DNA from: CAMLIZ01 sp036231905
GTDB lineage: Bacteria; Pseudomonadota; Gammaproteobacteria; Burkholderiales; Burkholderiaceae_C
Reading direction: 5' to 3'
Length of the DNA: 64,000 bases
Assembly (NCBI RefSeq): GCF_036231905.1
Contig: NZ_JAZARE010000005.1
Location: forward strand, 62,001 to 126,000
Part shown: piece after piece, positions 8,075 to 17,676 of the stretch
Layout: the number at the start of each line of letters is the position of its first letter
How positions within the stretch are numbered: position 1 is the stretch's first letter
Program-made: the position numbers and the translations under genes
Notes under the pieces: model-generated
The model's database searches: none
The model's input: the letters and a program-made list of their open reading frames with translations, nothing else
Told to the model about the DNA's origin: nothing

Positions 8075-9100
8075 TTGACACCCTCTCCTCGCCGCCGCCG
8101 CTCCGGCGGCCGTGTGACGCTGGCCGAGGTGGCCGCCGCCGCGGGCGTGAGCCCCATTACGGTGTCTCGCGCCCTGCGCGGCGAACGCAGCGTTGCGCCC
8201 GATCTCGTGGCCAGGGTGCAGGCCGCGGTGCAGCAGCTGGGTTATGTGCCGGACCCGGCCGCCCGCGCCCTCGCCTCCCAGCGCAGCACCCAGGTGCCGG
8301 TGCTGGTGCCCATGCTGTCCAACACGCTGTTCGTGGACTTGATCGAGGCGGTGCACCGCACGCTGTTTGCAGCCGGCTACCAGCCGCTGATCGGCGTCAC
8401 CCACTACGCGCCGCTGGAGGAGGAAGAGCTGCTGGCCAGCTACCTGGCCCACCGGCCGGCCGGTTTGCTGGTGACCGGCTTCGATCGCACCGAGCGCAGC
8501 CGCCAGCTCATCGCGGCCAGCGGCGTGCCCTGCGTGCACCTGATGGAGACCACCGATGCGCCCGGCGTGCACTGCGTCGGGTTCTCGCAGCAGGACGCGG
8601 GCGCGGCGATCGCGGACCATCTGCTGGCGCGCGGCCGCCGCCGCATCGCCTTCGTGGCCGCCCAGCTGGACCCGCGCACCATGCAGCGCGCCGAAGGCTA
8701 CCGCCGCAGCCTGCGCGCGGCCGGCTGCTACGACGCCCGCCTGGAGGTGCTGAGCCCGGAGCGCTCCTCCATCCGGCTGGGCGCGCAGCTGCTGGAGGAC
8801 CTGCTGCGCAGCCGCCCCGAAGTGGACGCGGTGTTCTTCTGCAACGACGACCTCGCCCAGGGCGGCCTGCTGGCGGCCCAACGCCTGGGCGTGGCAGTGC
8901 CGCAGCGCATCGCAGTGGCCGGCTTCAACGACCTGGCGGGTAGCGACCAGATGGTGCCGCCGCTCACCACGGTGCGCACGCCGCGCAGCGAGATCGGCGA
9001 GGCGGGCGCGCGCATGCTGCTGGCGCTCATGCGCGGCGAGCGACCGCACCCCTCCTGCGTGCGCCTGGGTTACGAGGTGGTGGTGCGGCAAAGCAGCTGA
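8075..9100 (+). CDS. LacI-family transcriptional regulator (GntR-like gluconate repressor)
   Basis: This is a LacI/GalR repressor of about 341 residues. An N-terminal helix-turn-helix (VTLAEVAAAAGVSPITVSRA) and hinge helix (YVPDPAARALAS) are followed by a periplasmic-binding-protein-like effector domain with the usual VDAVFFCNDDLAQG and TTVRTPRSEIGEAGA segments. The start chosen is TTG at 8075, which has AGGGA seven bases upstream and begins just before the Arg-rich run ahead of the HTH. A longer frame from 8009 would run through operator 2. It faces gntK and the TRAP genes and probably represses them until gluconate or its phosphate is present. Confidence 0.85.
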   Translation: MTPSPRRRRSGGRVTLAEVAAAAGVSPITVSRALRGERSVAPDLVARVQAAVQQLGYVPDPAARALASQRSTQVPVLVPMLSNTLFVDLIEAVHRTLFAAGYQPLIGVTHYAPLEEEELLASYLAHRPAGLLVTGFDRTERSRQLIAASGVPCVHLMETTDAPGVHCVGFSQQDAGAAIADHLLARGRRRIAFVAAQLDPRTMQRAEGYRRSLRAAGCYDARLEVLSPERSSIRLGAQLLEDLLRSRPEVDAVFFCNDDLAQGGLLAAQRLGVAVPQRIAVAGFNDLAGSDQMVPPLTTVRTPRSEIGEAGARMLLALMRGERPHPSCVRLGYEVVVRQSS

Positions 9101-9162
9101 AGCGGCCCGGGCAACCTGACAAAGCGTTACCCCGCGGCCCGCAAATCGGCCGGCGTGGCCAC

Positions 9163-9191
9163 TTGCCGTATGGCGGCTCGCGGCCTATGGT
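9163..9191 (+). promoter_or_regulatory. Possible sigma-70 promoter of the phasin-like gene
   Basis: TTGCCG and TATGGT are separated by 17 bp, about 70 bp upstream of the phasin start. The match is partial (both hexamers deviate), so this is a suggestion only. Confidence 0.35.
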
Positions 9192-9260
9192 CCATGCACC
9201 GGCGCCCGCTGCACCGCACGCCTGCGCCGCTCATCCCCCACCGCCTTCAGGAGGAACCGC

Positions 9261-9953
9261 ATGGCCACCAATGCGAACCGAGCCGCGACCAGCGGCCGCA
9301 AGACCCCGACCCGCCCCGTGCAGGACAACGCCGGCGACCCCGCTGACGCACAGGCCGCAACGGCCGGCGAACCGCAAGCGACCGGCACCGATGACACCGG
9401 CAACGACGCCTGGCCGGCCCAGGCGGCACGCGACCACCTCGCCTGGGAGATCGCCAGCTGCAGCGCCGTGCTGCGCGGCGCACGCGCGCTGCGCGAAGCG
9501 CAGATGCAGGCGGCCGAACGCGCCGAGCAGGCCCATCTGCAGGCGGCGGAACGGCTGCTCACCGCCGGCGGACTGGACGAGATCGCCGACATCCAGCTGC
9601 AGCTGCTGCGCACCGACGCCGAGCAGGCCCTGCAGTACTGGCAGCGGCTGAGTGAGCTGGCCACCCGCGGCGCCCTGGACACGCTGCAGGAAGCCATGGC
9701 CGGCTGGGCCCAGGCCAGCGCGAGCGCCTGGAGCGGCATGTCGCAGTGGACGCGTCTGCCCGGAGCCTTGCAGGCGACGGCCGAGAAGGCCGAAGCCGAG
9801 GTCGAGCATGCGGCCAACCCGCTGGCTGCTTCTCCGCTGGTGTGGCCGGCGCAGGAGGCCACCCGGCAGGCCATGGACCTGGCCAACGCCACCTGGAACG
9901 ACTGGATGAGCTGGACCGGCCGCCTGGCCGACGGCAGCGCACGCCCGCACTGA
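9261..9953 (+). CDS. Phasin-like polyhydroxyalkanoate granule protein
   Basis: The protein has 230 residues. A disordered Thr/Pro/Ala-rich N-terminus of about 50 residues is followed by a long Ala/Glu/Gln-rich amphipathic helical region, with heptad-like runs such as AQAARDHLAWEIASCSAVLRG and EAMAGWAQASASAWSGM. That composition matches phasin-family proteins, which coat storage granules and control their size and number. A strong AGGAGG site lies seven bases before the ATG. It is a single-gene unit with its own promoter candidate and terminator. No phaC or phaA is in the window. Family membership rests on composition, not on a catalytic motif. Confidence 0.65.
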   Translation: MATNANRAATSGRKTPTRPVQDNAGDPADAQAATAGEPQATGTDDTGNDAWPAQAARDHLAWEIASCSAVLRGARALREAQMQAAERAEQAHLQAAERLLTAGGLDEIADIQLQLLRTDAEQALQYWQRLSELATRGALDTLQEAMAGWAQASASAWSGMSQWTRLPGALQATAEKAEAEVEHAANPLAASPLVWPAQEATRQAMDLANATWNDWMSWTGRLADGSARPH

Positions 9954-9972
9954 AGCCGGCGGGCTACCAATA

Positions 9973-9998
9973 CAAAGGGCACCTCGCGGTGCCCTTTG
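9973..9998 (+). terminator. Hairpin between the phasin and RND pump genes
   Basis: A perfect 11-bp stem (CAAAGGGCACC / GGTGCCCTTTG) with a TCGC loop lies 19 bp after the phasin stop and 20 bp before the end of the convergent pump gene. There is no long T-run on either strand. It probably ends both transcripts. Confidence 0.65.
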
Positions 9999-10018
9999 TG
10001 CTTGATGCGCCCCGGCTG

Positions 10019-13000
10019 TTATTCCGCCGGTACGCCTGCGGCCATCGGCGCCTGGGCCGGCCGATGCCCGCGCCGGCGCTTGAGCCAGTCCGCCAGGCCT
10101 TCCATGTAGCTGTAGAACACCGGCACCACCACCAGGGTGAGCAGCGTGGACGTGACCACGCCGCCGATGATCGCCCGCCCCATCGGCGCCTGGATCTCGC
10201 CGCCGTCGTTCAGGGCGAGCGCCAGCGGCAGCATGCCGAACACCATGGCGGCGGTGGTCATCAGGATCGGCCGCATCCGGATCATGCCGGCCTGCAGCAC
10301 CGCCTCGGCCACCGTGGCGCCGGCGCGGCGCGCATGGTTGGCAAAGTCCACCAGCAGGATGGCGTTCTTGGTCACCAGGCCCATGAGCATCACCAGGCCG
10401 ATCATCGAGAACACGTTCAGCGTGGAGTGCCAGAACAGCAGCGCCAGCATCACGCCGATCAGGCTCAGCGGCAGCGACGCCATGATGGCCACCGGCTGCA
10501 GGAAGCTGCCGAACTGGCTGGCCAGCACGATGTAGATGAAGATGACCGCCAGCGCCATCGCGCCCAGCATGCCCTTCATCGCCTCATCCTGCTGCTGTGT
10601 GTCGCCACCCACGTCGAAGCTGTAGCCCGGCGGCAGGTTGGTGTTCTTCACCAGCTTCTGCACCTCGCCGCCCACGTCGCCCACCGGCCGGCCCTGCACG
10701 CCGGCGAAGATGGCTTCGCGCCGCTGCAGGTTCTGGCGCCGTATCACGTCGGGGTTGTTCACCGGCTCGATGGTGGCCACGGTGTCCAGGCGGATCGGCG
10801 TGCCGTCGGCGGCAAAGGCGATCGGCAGCTGGCGCATCTGGGCGATGCGCTCACGCTGCTGCTCGGGCAGGCGCAGCAGCACCTCCACCTGCTCGCCGTC
10901 GGGCGTGGTCCAGTAGGTGGCCACGTCGCCGTTGACATACGCGCGCATCGAGGCGGCGACCTGCGGCGCGGTGAGCCCCAGCTCGCGGATCGCACCGGGC
11001 TTGAGCTTCACTGCATAGGCCGGCAAGCCGGGCTTGGCCGACACGTCCACGTCCACCACGCCGGGGATCTTCTTCAGCTTCTCGGCAAAGTCCTTGGTGA
11101 TGCGGATCAGGCCTTCCGGATCACTGCCCAGGATGGCCACGTAGATCGGCTTGTTGAAACCCACCGACGCCTCGATGCCCGGGATCTTGGCGATCTGCGC
11201 GCGCATCGCGTCCTCGATCTCGGTCTGCGAGCGCTTGCGGTCCTTGCGGTCCACCAGGCTGATGTTGATGCTGGCCTGGCCGCGGCCGACCGCGAAGCCG
11301 TTGCCCTGCCCACCCACGTTGGTAGACATCATCTTCACTTCCGGGAAGGACGAGACGATCTCCTCCACCTGGCGCACCTTGGCGTCGCTGCGCTCCAGGC
11401 TGGAGCCCACCGGCATGCGCAGCGACAGCTGCGTGAAGCCCTGGTCGGTCTGCGGCACGAACTCGCTGCCCACGAACGGCGCCAGCATCAAGGCGCCCAC
11501 GAAGCTGGCAAAACCCACCGACATGATGATGCCGCGCGGCGTGAGCGTGGCGATGCGCAGGCGGCGCGGGCGGGTGGTGTCGCGCCGGCCCTGGGCATCG
11601 AAGCCACGGCCGTACACGGGGATGGGCAGCACCCACAGGCGGTAGCGCCGGCCGGAGAAGGCCCAGCGGATCAGCCGGTCGTACACCGTGTGCATCACCT
11701 CCAGCACATGGTCGGTGCCGGTGATGAGCTGCTTGATCACCGGCCAGTTGCGCACCCGGTGCGTCGGCGGGTCGTGCCACACCGAGGACAGCATCGGGTC
11801 CAGCGTGAAGCTGACGAACAGGCTCACCAGCACCGCCACCGCCACCGTGATGCCGAAGGGGTAGAAGAACTTGCCGATGATGCCGCCCATGAAGGCCACC
11901 GGCACGAACACCGCGCAGATCGCGAAGGTGGTGGCCATCACCGCCAGGCCGATCTCGTCGGTGCCTTCGCGTGCGGCGGTGAAGTGGTCCTTGCCCATGT
12001 GCACATGGCGCACGATGTTCTCGCGCACCACGATCGCATCGTCGATCAGCAGGCCGATGCACAGGCTCAGCGCCATCATCGTCATGAAGTTCAGCGTGAA
12101 GCCGAAGGCATACACCGCGATGAAGCTGGAGATCACCGCGATCGGCAGGGTCAGGCCGGTGATCACGGTTGAGCGCCAGGAGTGCAGGAACAGGAACACG
12201 ATCGCCACCGTGAGCAGCGCGCCCTCGATCAGCGTGTGCTTCAGGCCTTCGAGCGAGCCCTTCACGAAGTCGCTGTTGGCGTAGATCAGCTCCAGCGTCA
12301 CGTCCGCGGGCAGGCTCTTGCGCAGCTCGTCGGCCGCCGCCTTCACCGCCTCGCCCGTCTTGACGATGTTGGCGTCCTGCTGCTTGAAGATGTTGAAGCT
12401 CACCGCCTTCTGGCCGTTGATGCGGGCCACCGAGTCGGGCTCCTTCTCGCGCTCCACCAGCGTGCCGAGGTCACCCAGGGTCAGCGGCAATCCGCCCTTG
12501 CGGCCCACCACCACGTCGGTGAACTGCTTGGGATCGCGCACCCGGCCTTCCACCCGCAGGATGGAGTCCTGGTTGTTGTCGCTCAGCAGGCCCACCGGCT
12601 GGTCGCTGTTGGCCTGTGCGAGCGCGGTGCTGATCTGCGCCGGCGTGATGCCGTAGGCGCGCAGCCGGGTCGGGTCCAGGTCGATGCGCACCTCGCGCGT
12701 GGCCAGGCCGTTGATGTCGATGCGGGCCACGCCCTCGGCCCGCTGCAGGCGCCGGCTCACCACCTGGTCGCCCAGGATGGACAGCTCGCGGGCGGAGCGC
12801 GTCTTGGACATCAGCGCCATCACCACCACCGGCTGCGCGTTGTCGTTGTTGAAGCGCGAGATGTTGGGCGCCTTGGCGTCCTTGGGGAACGCCGGCTGGA
12901 TGGCGGAGAGCCGGTCGCGCAGGTCCTCCATCGCACGCGTCATGTTCGCGTCCAGGCTGAACTCCACGCTGGTCTGGCTGCGGCCTTCGAAGCTGCGCGA

Positions 13001-13243
13001 GGTGATCTTGCGCACGCCGGCGATGCTGTTGAGCGCCTCCTCCACCACCTTGCTGACCTCGCGCTCCACCGCCTCGGGCGAGGCGCCCGGATAGGCGATG
13101 TCCACGAAGGCGCCGGGGAAGGTGATGTCGGGCATCTGCTCCACGCCCAGCTTGCCGTAGGCGAAAAGCCCCATCACGCACAGCGCCACCATCACCATGG
13201 TGGCGAAGACGGGGTTGTTGATCGAAACGCGGGTGATCCACAT
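10019..13243 (-). CDS. RND efflux pump, inner-membrane transporter (HAE1/AcrB type)
   Basis: This proton-driven trimeric efflux subunit has 1074 residues, the usual size. It has an N-terminal helix (NNPVFATMVMVALCVMGLFAY), two large periplasmic loops and 12 membrane helices. The proton-relay residues are present: the Asp pair in LLIDDAIVVREN (helix 4, near residue 400) and the Lys in GLVTKNAILLVDFAN (helix 10). The cytoplasmic linker between the two halves is extended and Arg-rich (FDAQGRRDTTRPRRLR). It starts 10 bp after its adaptor gene with a G-rich site before the ATG. No TolC-type outer-membrane gene is adjacent. The substrate is unknown; both drugs and solvents are possible. Confidence 0.94.
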   Translation of the reverse strand: MWITRVSINNPVFATMVMVALCVMGLFAYGKLGVEQMPDITFPGAFVDIAYPGASPEAVEREVSKVVEEALNSIAGVRKITSRSFEGRSQTSVEFSLDANMTRAMEDLRDRLSAIQPAFPKDAKAPNISRFNNDNAQPVVVMALMSKTRSARELSILGDQVVSRRLQRAEGVARIDINGLATREVRIDLDPTRLRAYGITPAQISTALAQANSDQPVGLLSDNNQDSILRVEGRVRDPKQFTDVVVGRKGGLPLTLGDLGTLVEREKEPDSVARINGQKAVSFNIFKQQDANIVKTGEAVKAAADELRKSLPADVTLELIYANSDFVKGSLEGLKHTLIEGALLTVAIVFLFLHSWRSTVITGLTLPIAVISSFIAVYAFGFTLNFMTMMALSLCIGLLIDDAIVVRENIVRHVHMGKDHFTAAREGTDEIGLAVMATTFAICAVFVPVAFMGGIIGKFFYPFGITVAVAVLVSLFVSFTLDPMLSSVWHDPPTHRVRNWPVIKQLITGTDHVLEVMHTVYDRLIRWAFSGRRYRLWVLPIPVYGRGFDAQGRRDTTRPRRLRIATLTPRGIIMSVGFASFVGALMLAPFVGSEFVPQTDQGFTQLSLRMPVGSSLERSDAKVRQVEEIVSSFPEVKMMSTNVGGQGNGFAVGRGQASINISLVDRKDRKRSQTEIEDAMRAQIAKIPGIEASVGFNKPIYVAILGSDPEGLIRITKDFAEKLKKIPGVVDVDVSAKPGLPAYAVKLKPGAIRELGLTAPQVAASMRAYVNGDVATYWTTPDGEQVEVLLRLPEQQRERIAQMRQLPIAFAADGTPIRLDTVATIEPVNNPDVIRRQNLQRREAIFAGVQGRPVGDVGGEVQKLVKNTNLPPGYSFDVGGDTQQQDEAMKGMLGAMALAVIFIYIVLASQFGSFLQPVAIMASLPLSLIGVMLALLFWHSTLNVFSMIGLVMLMGLVTKNAILLVDFANHARRAGATVAEAVLQAGMIRMRPILMTTAAMVFGMLPLALALNDGGEIQAPMGRAIIGGVVTSTLLTLVVVPVFYSYMEGLADWLKRRRGHRPAQAPMAAGVPAE

Positions 13244-13253
13244 GGCGATCCCC

Positions 13254-14411
13254 CTACTTCACGATCACGGTGGAGGCGGCGGCAGAGGCCACCGGCGCGG
13301 TCTTGTTCACCACCACCGCCTTGCTGCCTTCGCGCAGGTTGTCGAAGCGCGCGGCCAGCACCTGGGTGGCCGGCGTCAGGCCTTTGAGCACCTCGATGCG
13401 CCCGCTGCTGTCATCGCGCCGCCCGGTGGTGACGGCCCGGCGCAGCAGTGCGCCGTTTTCGATCACCCACACATGGTCCTGGCCGGAGGTGTTGCCCACG
13501 GCGGCCACCGGCACGGTGAGGCGGTCGCTGGTGTCCGGCAGCACCACGGTGGCCAGCGCGTACTGGCCGGCGCGGAAGGTTTCCTTCGGGTTGGCCACCG
13601 TGATGGTGACGCCGATGGAGCGGGTGCCGGGCTCGGCCGCGGGCGCGATGCGCGCGATCTTCCCGCGCACGGCCTCGTCCACACCCTCGACCTTCACTTC
13701 CACCGGCATGCTGGGCGTGAGCATCGACACCTCGTGCGTGCCGACATTGCCCGCCAGCTCCAGCGTCTGCAGGTCCACGATGGTCACGATCTGCTGTTCG
13801 GCGCTCAGCTTCTCGCCGGGCACCACGTGGCGCTTGGCCACCACGCCGGAAATCGGCGCCACCAGCGCCGCGTCGCGCAGGCTGACGCGGGTGGTGTTGA
13901 GCTGGGCCTGTGCCGCCTGCAATTGGGCACGCGCGGTGTCCAGCGCAGCACGGGAGGAATCGAGCGCGTTGGAGGAGATGAACTTCTGGTCGGCCAGGCG
14001 CAGGTTGGATTCATGCGTGCGTTCGGCCTGCGCCAGCTGGGCCTTGGCCGACTCCAGCATCGCGTTGCGCTCAGCCACCCGGCTGTCGAGCTCGGCCAGG
14101 TCTACCTTGCCCAACACCTGCCCGGCTTTCACCCGGCTGCCTTCGGCCACGTTGAGCGCCAGCAGGGTGCCCGGTGCCTTGGCCCGCACCACCGCGGTGG
14201 ACGGTGCCACCAGCGGGCCGGAGAACTCCACCCGCCCGGGCAGCGGCGCCAGCGCCGGCTTCACCACCTCGCGCGGCGTGAACTCCAGGGCCACCTCGGC
14301 CTTGCCCTTGGACGGCTCGGCCGCCTTGCCCTTGCTGCCCACGGCGACGGCCGCGCCGATCCCGATCGCAACCGCCAACCCCACACCCCCGATGACCCAG
14401 GCCTTGCGCAT
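13254..14411 (-). CDS. RND efflux pump periplasmic adaptor (membrane fusion protein)
   Basis: The protein has 385 residues with an uncleaved or signal-anchor N-terminal helix (VIGGVGLAVAIGIGAAVAV). It has a barrel-sandwich half (VVRAKAPGTLLALNVAEGSRVKAGQVLGKVD), a long alpha-hairpin rich in Ala/Gln/Glu, the second lipoyl half (DAALVAPISGVVAKRHV), and the beta-barrel and membrane-proximal domains. This is the classic adaptor that links the RND pump to an outer-membrane channel. It is the first gene of a two-gene operon with the pump, 10 bp apart. Confidence 0.93.
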   Translation of the reverse strand: MRKAWVIGGVGLAVAIGIGAAVAVGSKGKAAEPSKGKAEVALEFTPREVVKPALAPLPGRVEFSGPLVAPSTAVVRAKAPGTLLALNVAEGSRVKAGQVLGKVDLAELDSRVAERNAMLESAKAQLAQAERTHESNLRLADQKFISSNALDSSRAALDTARAQLQAAQAQLNTTRVSLRDAALVAPISGVVAKRHVVPGEKLSAEQQIVTIVDLQTLELAGNVGTHEVSMLTPSMPVEVKVEGVDEAVRGKIARIAPAAEPGTRSIGVTITVANPKETFRAGQYALATVVLPDTSDRLTVPVAAVGNTSGQDHVWVIENGALLRRAVTTGRRDDSSGRIEVLKGLTPATQVLAARFDNLREGSKAVVVNKTAPVASAAASTVIVK

Positions 14412-14548
14412 ACCGCCGTCCTTTCCTCTTGTCGTGCCGAAGCTCTTTTGAAGCGATGGCAGTGTAGGCAGCCGCCCCCGGCAGAACGGCCACTATGCGA
14501 CAAAGCGCGCCTTCCGGGCGACGAACTGCGAACGCGGTGGATCAGTGG

Positions 14549-15838
14549 TCAGGCGCCCGAGGACGGCGTGGCAGCTGCCGCCCGGGCTTCCAGCCGCCAG
14601 GCGCGCCAGCAGCTCAGGGTGGCCAGCAGCGCCACGCCGGCGGCGGCCCAGAACACCATGCGCAGGCCGTGGTGTTCGCTGATCGCGCCGCCGGCCAGGC
14701 CGCCCAACACGCCGGACAGGCCGTAGCCCAGGGTGGTGTACAGCGCCTGGCCGCGCCCGCGCAGCCGCCCGGGGAAGTGGCGGTTCACCGTGGCGATGCA
14801 GGCTGCATGCTGCGCGGCAAAGGTGATGGCATGGAGCAGCTGGGACACCACCAGCACGACAGCCGAGCTGCCGAAGGCGGCGGTGGCGGCAAAGCGCAAG
14901 GCGGTCACACCGGCCGCCGCCAGCAGCCACTGCTCCGGCGAGAAGCGGTGGAACCAGCGCCCCTGGTACAGAAAGAAGCCGATCTCAGCCAGCACGGACA
15001 CGGCCCAGAACAGGCCCACCGCCGCCTTGCCGTAGCCCAGGTGGTCGAGGTAGAGCGAGAAGAAGGCGTAGAGGCTGGTGTGCGCGAGCACGGTGAGGAA
15101 CACGCCGGCGAAGAACCAGCGCACGCGGGCACTGCGCAGCACATCGATCGCACTGCCGGGCAGGCCGGCCGCATCGGCCGGGCCGTCGCCGGCACCACCC
15201 GGCAGCCGCAGCACCGCGAAGACCAGGCCGGCCAGCATGGTGGTCACCAGGATGGGGAACACGCCGATGTCCAGCCCCTGCAGCAGCAGGCCGAACAGCA
15301 GCGCCGATGCAAGGAAACCCAGCGAGCCCCACACGCGCACCCGGCCGTAGCGGCCGGCGTCCATGCCCTTGTCGGTCTGCAGGTGGTGCGACAGCGCTGC
15401 TTCGGACAGCGGCACGATGCCGCCATTGGCGAGGAACAGCAACAGCACGAACAGCGCCACCCAGGAGTAGCTGCGTGCCAGCAGCAGCCCGGCCGAGGAC
15501 ACGCAGGCGAAGATGGCGGCCACCGCCAGCAGCTCGGTGCGCCGGCCGCTGTGGTCAGCCACCCAGCCCCAGGCATAGGGTGCCACCACCCGGGTCCAGG
15601 CCTGCAGCGCAGCCAGCACGCCGATCGCCAGGGTGGAAAAGCCCAGGTACTTGAACCACAGCGGCGCATAGGGGTTGAACAGGCCCACCGAGGCGAAGTA
15701 GGCGAAGGACACCGCGGCAAAGGCGCGCAAGGCCAGCTGCTGACGCTTGCGTTCCGTGACGCCGCCGCGCGCCGGCGCAAGCAGCACGGCCGGCGGTTCC
15801 TCGCGGCGCGGCCGGTTCGGCGGCCCGAAGTCGCTCAT
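14549..15838 (-). CDS. MFS transporter (HcaT/MFS_1-like)
   Basis: This major-facilitator carrier has about 429 residues and 12 predicted helices. The first helix region AFAAVSFAYFASVGLFNPYAPLW and the helix 2-3 loop WGWVADHSGRRTELL (MFS motif A) resemble the phenylpropionate/nucleoside-type MFS_1-like group. The ATG at 15838 is chosen because a conserved start to the first helix follows about 40 residues later; no clear ribosome-binding site is seen. It lies 91 bp downstream of aroC on the same strand and may share its transcript. The substrate is unknown. Confidence 0.85.
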   Translation of the reverse strand: MSDFGPPNRPRREEPPAVLLAPARGGVTERKRQQLALRAFAAVSFAYFASVGLFNPYAPLWFKYLGFSTLAIGVLAALQAWTRVVAPYAWGWVADHSGRRTELLAVAAIFACVSSAGLLLARSYSWVALFVLLLFLANGGIVPLSEAALSHHLQTDKGMDAGRYGRVRVWGSLGFLASALLFGLLLQGLDIGVFPILVTTMLAGLVFAVLRLPGGAGDGPADAAGLPGSAIDVLRSARVRWFFAGVFLTVLAHTSLYAFFSLYLDHLGYGKAAVGLFWAVSVLAEIGFFLYQGRWFHRFSPEQWLLAAAGVTALRFAATAAFGSSAVVLVVSQLLHAITFAAQHAACIATVNRHFPGRLRGRGQALYTTLGYGLSGVLGGLAGGAISEHHGLRMVFWAAAGVALLATLSCWRAWRLEARAAAATPSSGA

Positions 15839-15929
15839 CGCACGCGCGGCAAGCGGCTCATTGGTGCACCCTTCGCGCTGCGCGCGTTCCCGCCACGCGG
15901 GAATTCCTCTTCGGGCGGACGGGCGAGGC

Positions 15930-17033
15930 TCATGCGCCGATCGAGCCGGCGATGGGCGGGATCGGCAGCTGCACGTCGCCACACTGCGCGCGGTGGCGCA
16001 GCGCATGGTCCATCAGCACCAGCGCCAGCATCGCTTCGGCGATCGGCGCAGCGCGGATGCCCACGCAGGGGTCGTGGCGGCCATGCGTCTCCACCGTGGT
16101 GGGCTCGCCGGCGCGGTCGATCGAGGCCTTGGCGCTGCGGATCGAGCTGGTGGGCTTGATGGCGATGGACACACGCAGATCCTGGCCGGTGGAAATGCCG
16201 CCCAGCACGCCGCCCGCATGGTTGCTGCGGAAACCCTCGGGGCTCAGCTCGTCGCCGTGCAGCGTGCCACGCTGCGCCACCACGCCGAAGCCGTCGCCGA
16301 TCTCCACGCCCTTGACCGCGTTGATGCCCATCATCGCGTAGGCGATGTCGGCATCCAGCTTGTCGAACAGCGGCTCCCCCAGGCCCACCGGCACACCGGA
16401 CGCCACCACCTCGATGCGGGCGCCACAGGAGTCGCCCGCCTTGCGCAGCGCGTCCATGTGCGCTTCCAGCTGCCCGATCACCGAGGCGTTGGGCGCGAAG
16501 AACGGGTTGTTGGGGATGTGCTCGGCGCTCTCGAAGGGAATCTCGATCTCGCCCAGCGCGCTCATGTAGGCGAGAAAGCGCGTGCCGTGCTGCGCAGCCA
16601 GCCACTTCTTGGCCACCGCGCCCGCTGCCACCATGGGCGCGGTGAGCCGTGCCGAGGACCGGCCGCCGCCGCGCGGGTCGCGCAGGCCGTACTTGCGCCA
16701 GTAGGTGTAGTCGGCGTGGCCGGGCCGGAAGGTGTCCAGGATGTTGCCGTAATCCTTGCTGCGCTGGTCGGTGTTGCGGATCAGCAGGCAGATTGGCGTG
16801 CCGGTGGTGCGGCCCTCGTACACGCCGGAGAGGATCTCCACCGCGTCAGGTTCGTTGCGCTGGGTCACGTGGCGCGAGGTGCCGGGGCGGCGGCGGTCCA
16901 GGTCGGGCTGGATGTCTGCTTCGGACAGCGCCATGCCGGGCGGGCAGCCGTCGATCACGCAGCCGATGGCGGGGCCGTGGCTCTCGCCGAAGTTGGTGAC
17001 ACGGAACAGGAGGCCGAAGGTGCTGCCGGACAT
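15930..17033 (-). CDS. aroC: Chorismate synthase
   Basis: The enzyme converts 5-enolpyruvylshikimate 3-phosphate to chorismate with reduced FMN, the last step of the shikimate pathway. It has 367 residues, full length for the bifunctional-size class. All three family signatures are visible: GESHGPAIGCVIDGCPPG near the N-terminus, RGGGRSSARLTA in the middle and SNHAGGVLGGISTGQ near residue 250. It is preceded by a terminator hairpin belonging to the CBS-domain gene, so it probably has its own promoter. Confidence 0.98.
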   Translation of the reverse strand: MSGSTFGLLFRVTNFGESHGPAIGCVIDGCPPGMALSEADIQPDLDRRRPGTSRHVTQRNEPDAVEILSGVYEGRTTGTPICLLIRNTDQRSKDYGNILDTFRPGHADYTYWRKYGLRDPRGGGRSSARLTAPMVAAGAVAKKWLAAQHGTRFLAYMSALGEIEIPFESAEHIPNNPFFAPNASVIGQLEAHMDALRKAGDSCGARIEVVASGVPVGLGEPLFDKLDADIAYAMMGINAVKGVEIGDGFGVVAQRGTLHGDELSPEGFRSNHAGGVLGGISTGQDLRVSIAIKPTSSIRSAKASIDRAGEPTTVETHGRHDPCVGIRAAPIAEAMLALVLMDHALRHRAQCGDVQLPIPPIAGSIGA

Positions 17034-17081
17034 GGGGGAGCCGAGAGTGGATCAGGGATTTTACGGGGGCCACCAACGACA

Positions 17082-17104
17082 CAGGGCGCCTTGCGGGCGC
17101 CCTG
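17082..17104 (-). terminator. Hairpin after the CBS-domain gene
   Basis: A perfect 9-bp stem (CAGGGCGCC / GGCGCCCTG) with a 5-base loop lies between the CBS-gene stop and the aroC start. There is no clear T-run, so efficiency is uncertain. Confidence 0.5.
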
Positions 17105-17126
17105 GTGTGCGGGAAGCGGCGAGCGC

Positions 17127-17591
17127 TCAGAGCGAGACGCGCGGCTCCTGGTCCTCTTCCGCCGGCCAGTCGCGGATGTAGGCCTTGAGCATGCGGTTCT
17201 CGAAGTCCTGCCCGTCGACCACCGCCTTGGCGACGTCGTAGAACGAGATCACGCCCATGAGCATCAGCCCGTTCATCACAGGCATGTAGCGCGCGTGGCG
17301 GCCCAGCATCATGCGGCGCACCTCGTCGATCTCGGTTTCCGGCGTGCAGGTGAGCGGCGCATCGTCCATCACCGTGCGCACGATGGTGGAGCCCACCGAG
17401 CCGCCGTTGCGCACCACCGCCTGGATCACCTCGCGGAAGGTCAGCATGCCCACCACGTGGCCATACTCCATGACCACCAGCGAGCCGATGTCGCGCTCCG
17501 CCATGGTGGTGACCGCGTCGGCCAGCGGCTGGTCGGGGGACACGGTGTACAAGGTGCCGCCCTTGACGCGCAGGATGTCGCTGACTTTCAT
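17127..17591 (-). CDS. CBS-pair domain protein
   Basis: This soluble protein of about 154 residues consists of two CBS motifs (DILRVKGGTLYTVSPDQPL... and ...VMDDAPLTCTPETEIDEV) with little else. Such Bateman modules bind adenine nucleotides and act as stand-alone energy sensors, often modulating partner proteins. The ATG at 17591 has GAGGAGA at normal spacing; an upstream in-frame ATG at 17654 lacks this. It is divergent from metY. The partner is unknown. Confidence 0.85.
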   Translation of the reverse strand: MKVSDILRVKGGTLYTVSPDQPLADAVTTMAERDIGSLVVMEYGHVVGMLTFREVIQAVVRNGGSVGSTIVRTVMDDAPLTCTPETEIDEVRRMMLGRHARYMPVMNGLMLMGVISFYDVAKAVVDGQDFENRMLKAYIRDWPAEEDQEPRVSL

Positions 17592-17676
17592 CTCGTTCTC
17601 CTCTATCGGCACTACGGCTGCCGTGGGGCCAACATAGCACACAATCTCGCGCACTCCCAGCCCCCGGAATGACGAG

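Noticed and set aside
10019..14411. Complete tripartite efflux operon
   Set aside because: Only the pump and the adaptor are present; no outer-membrane channel gene is next to them.
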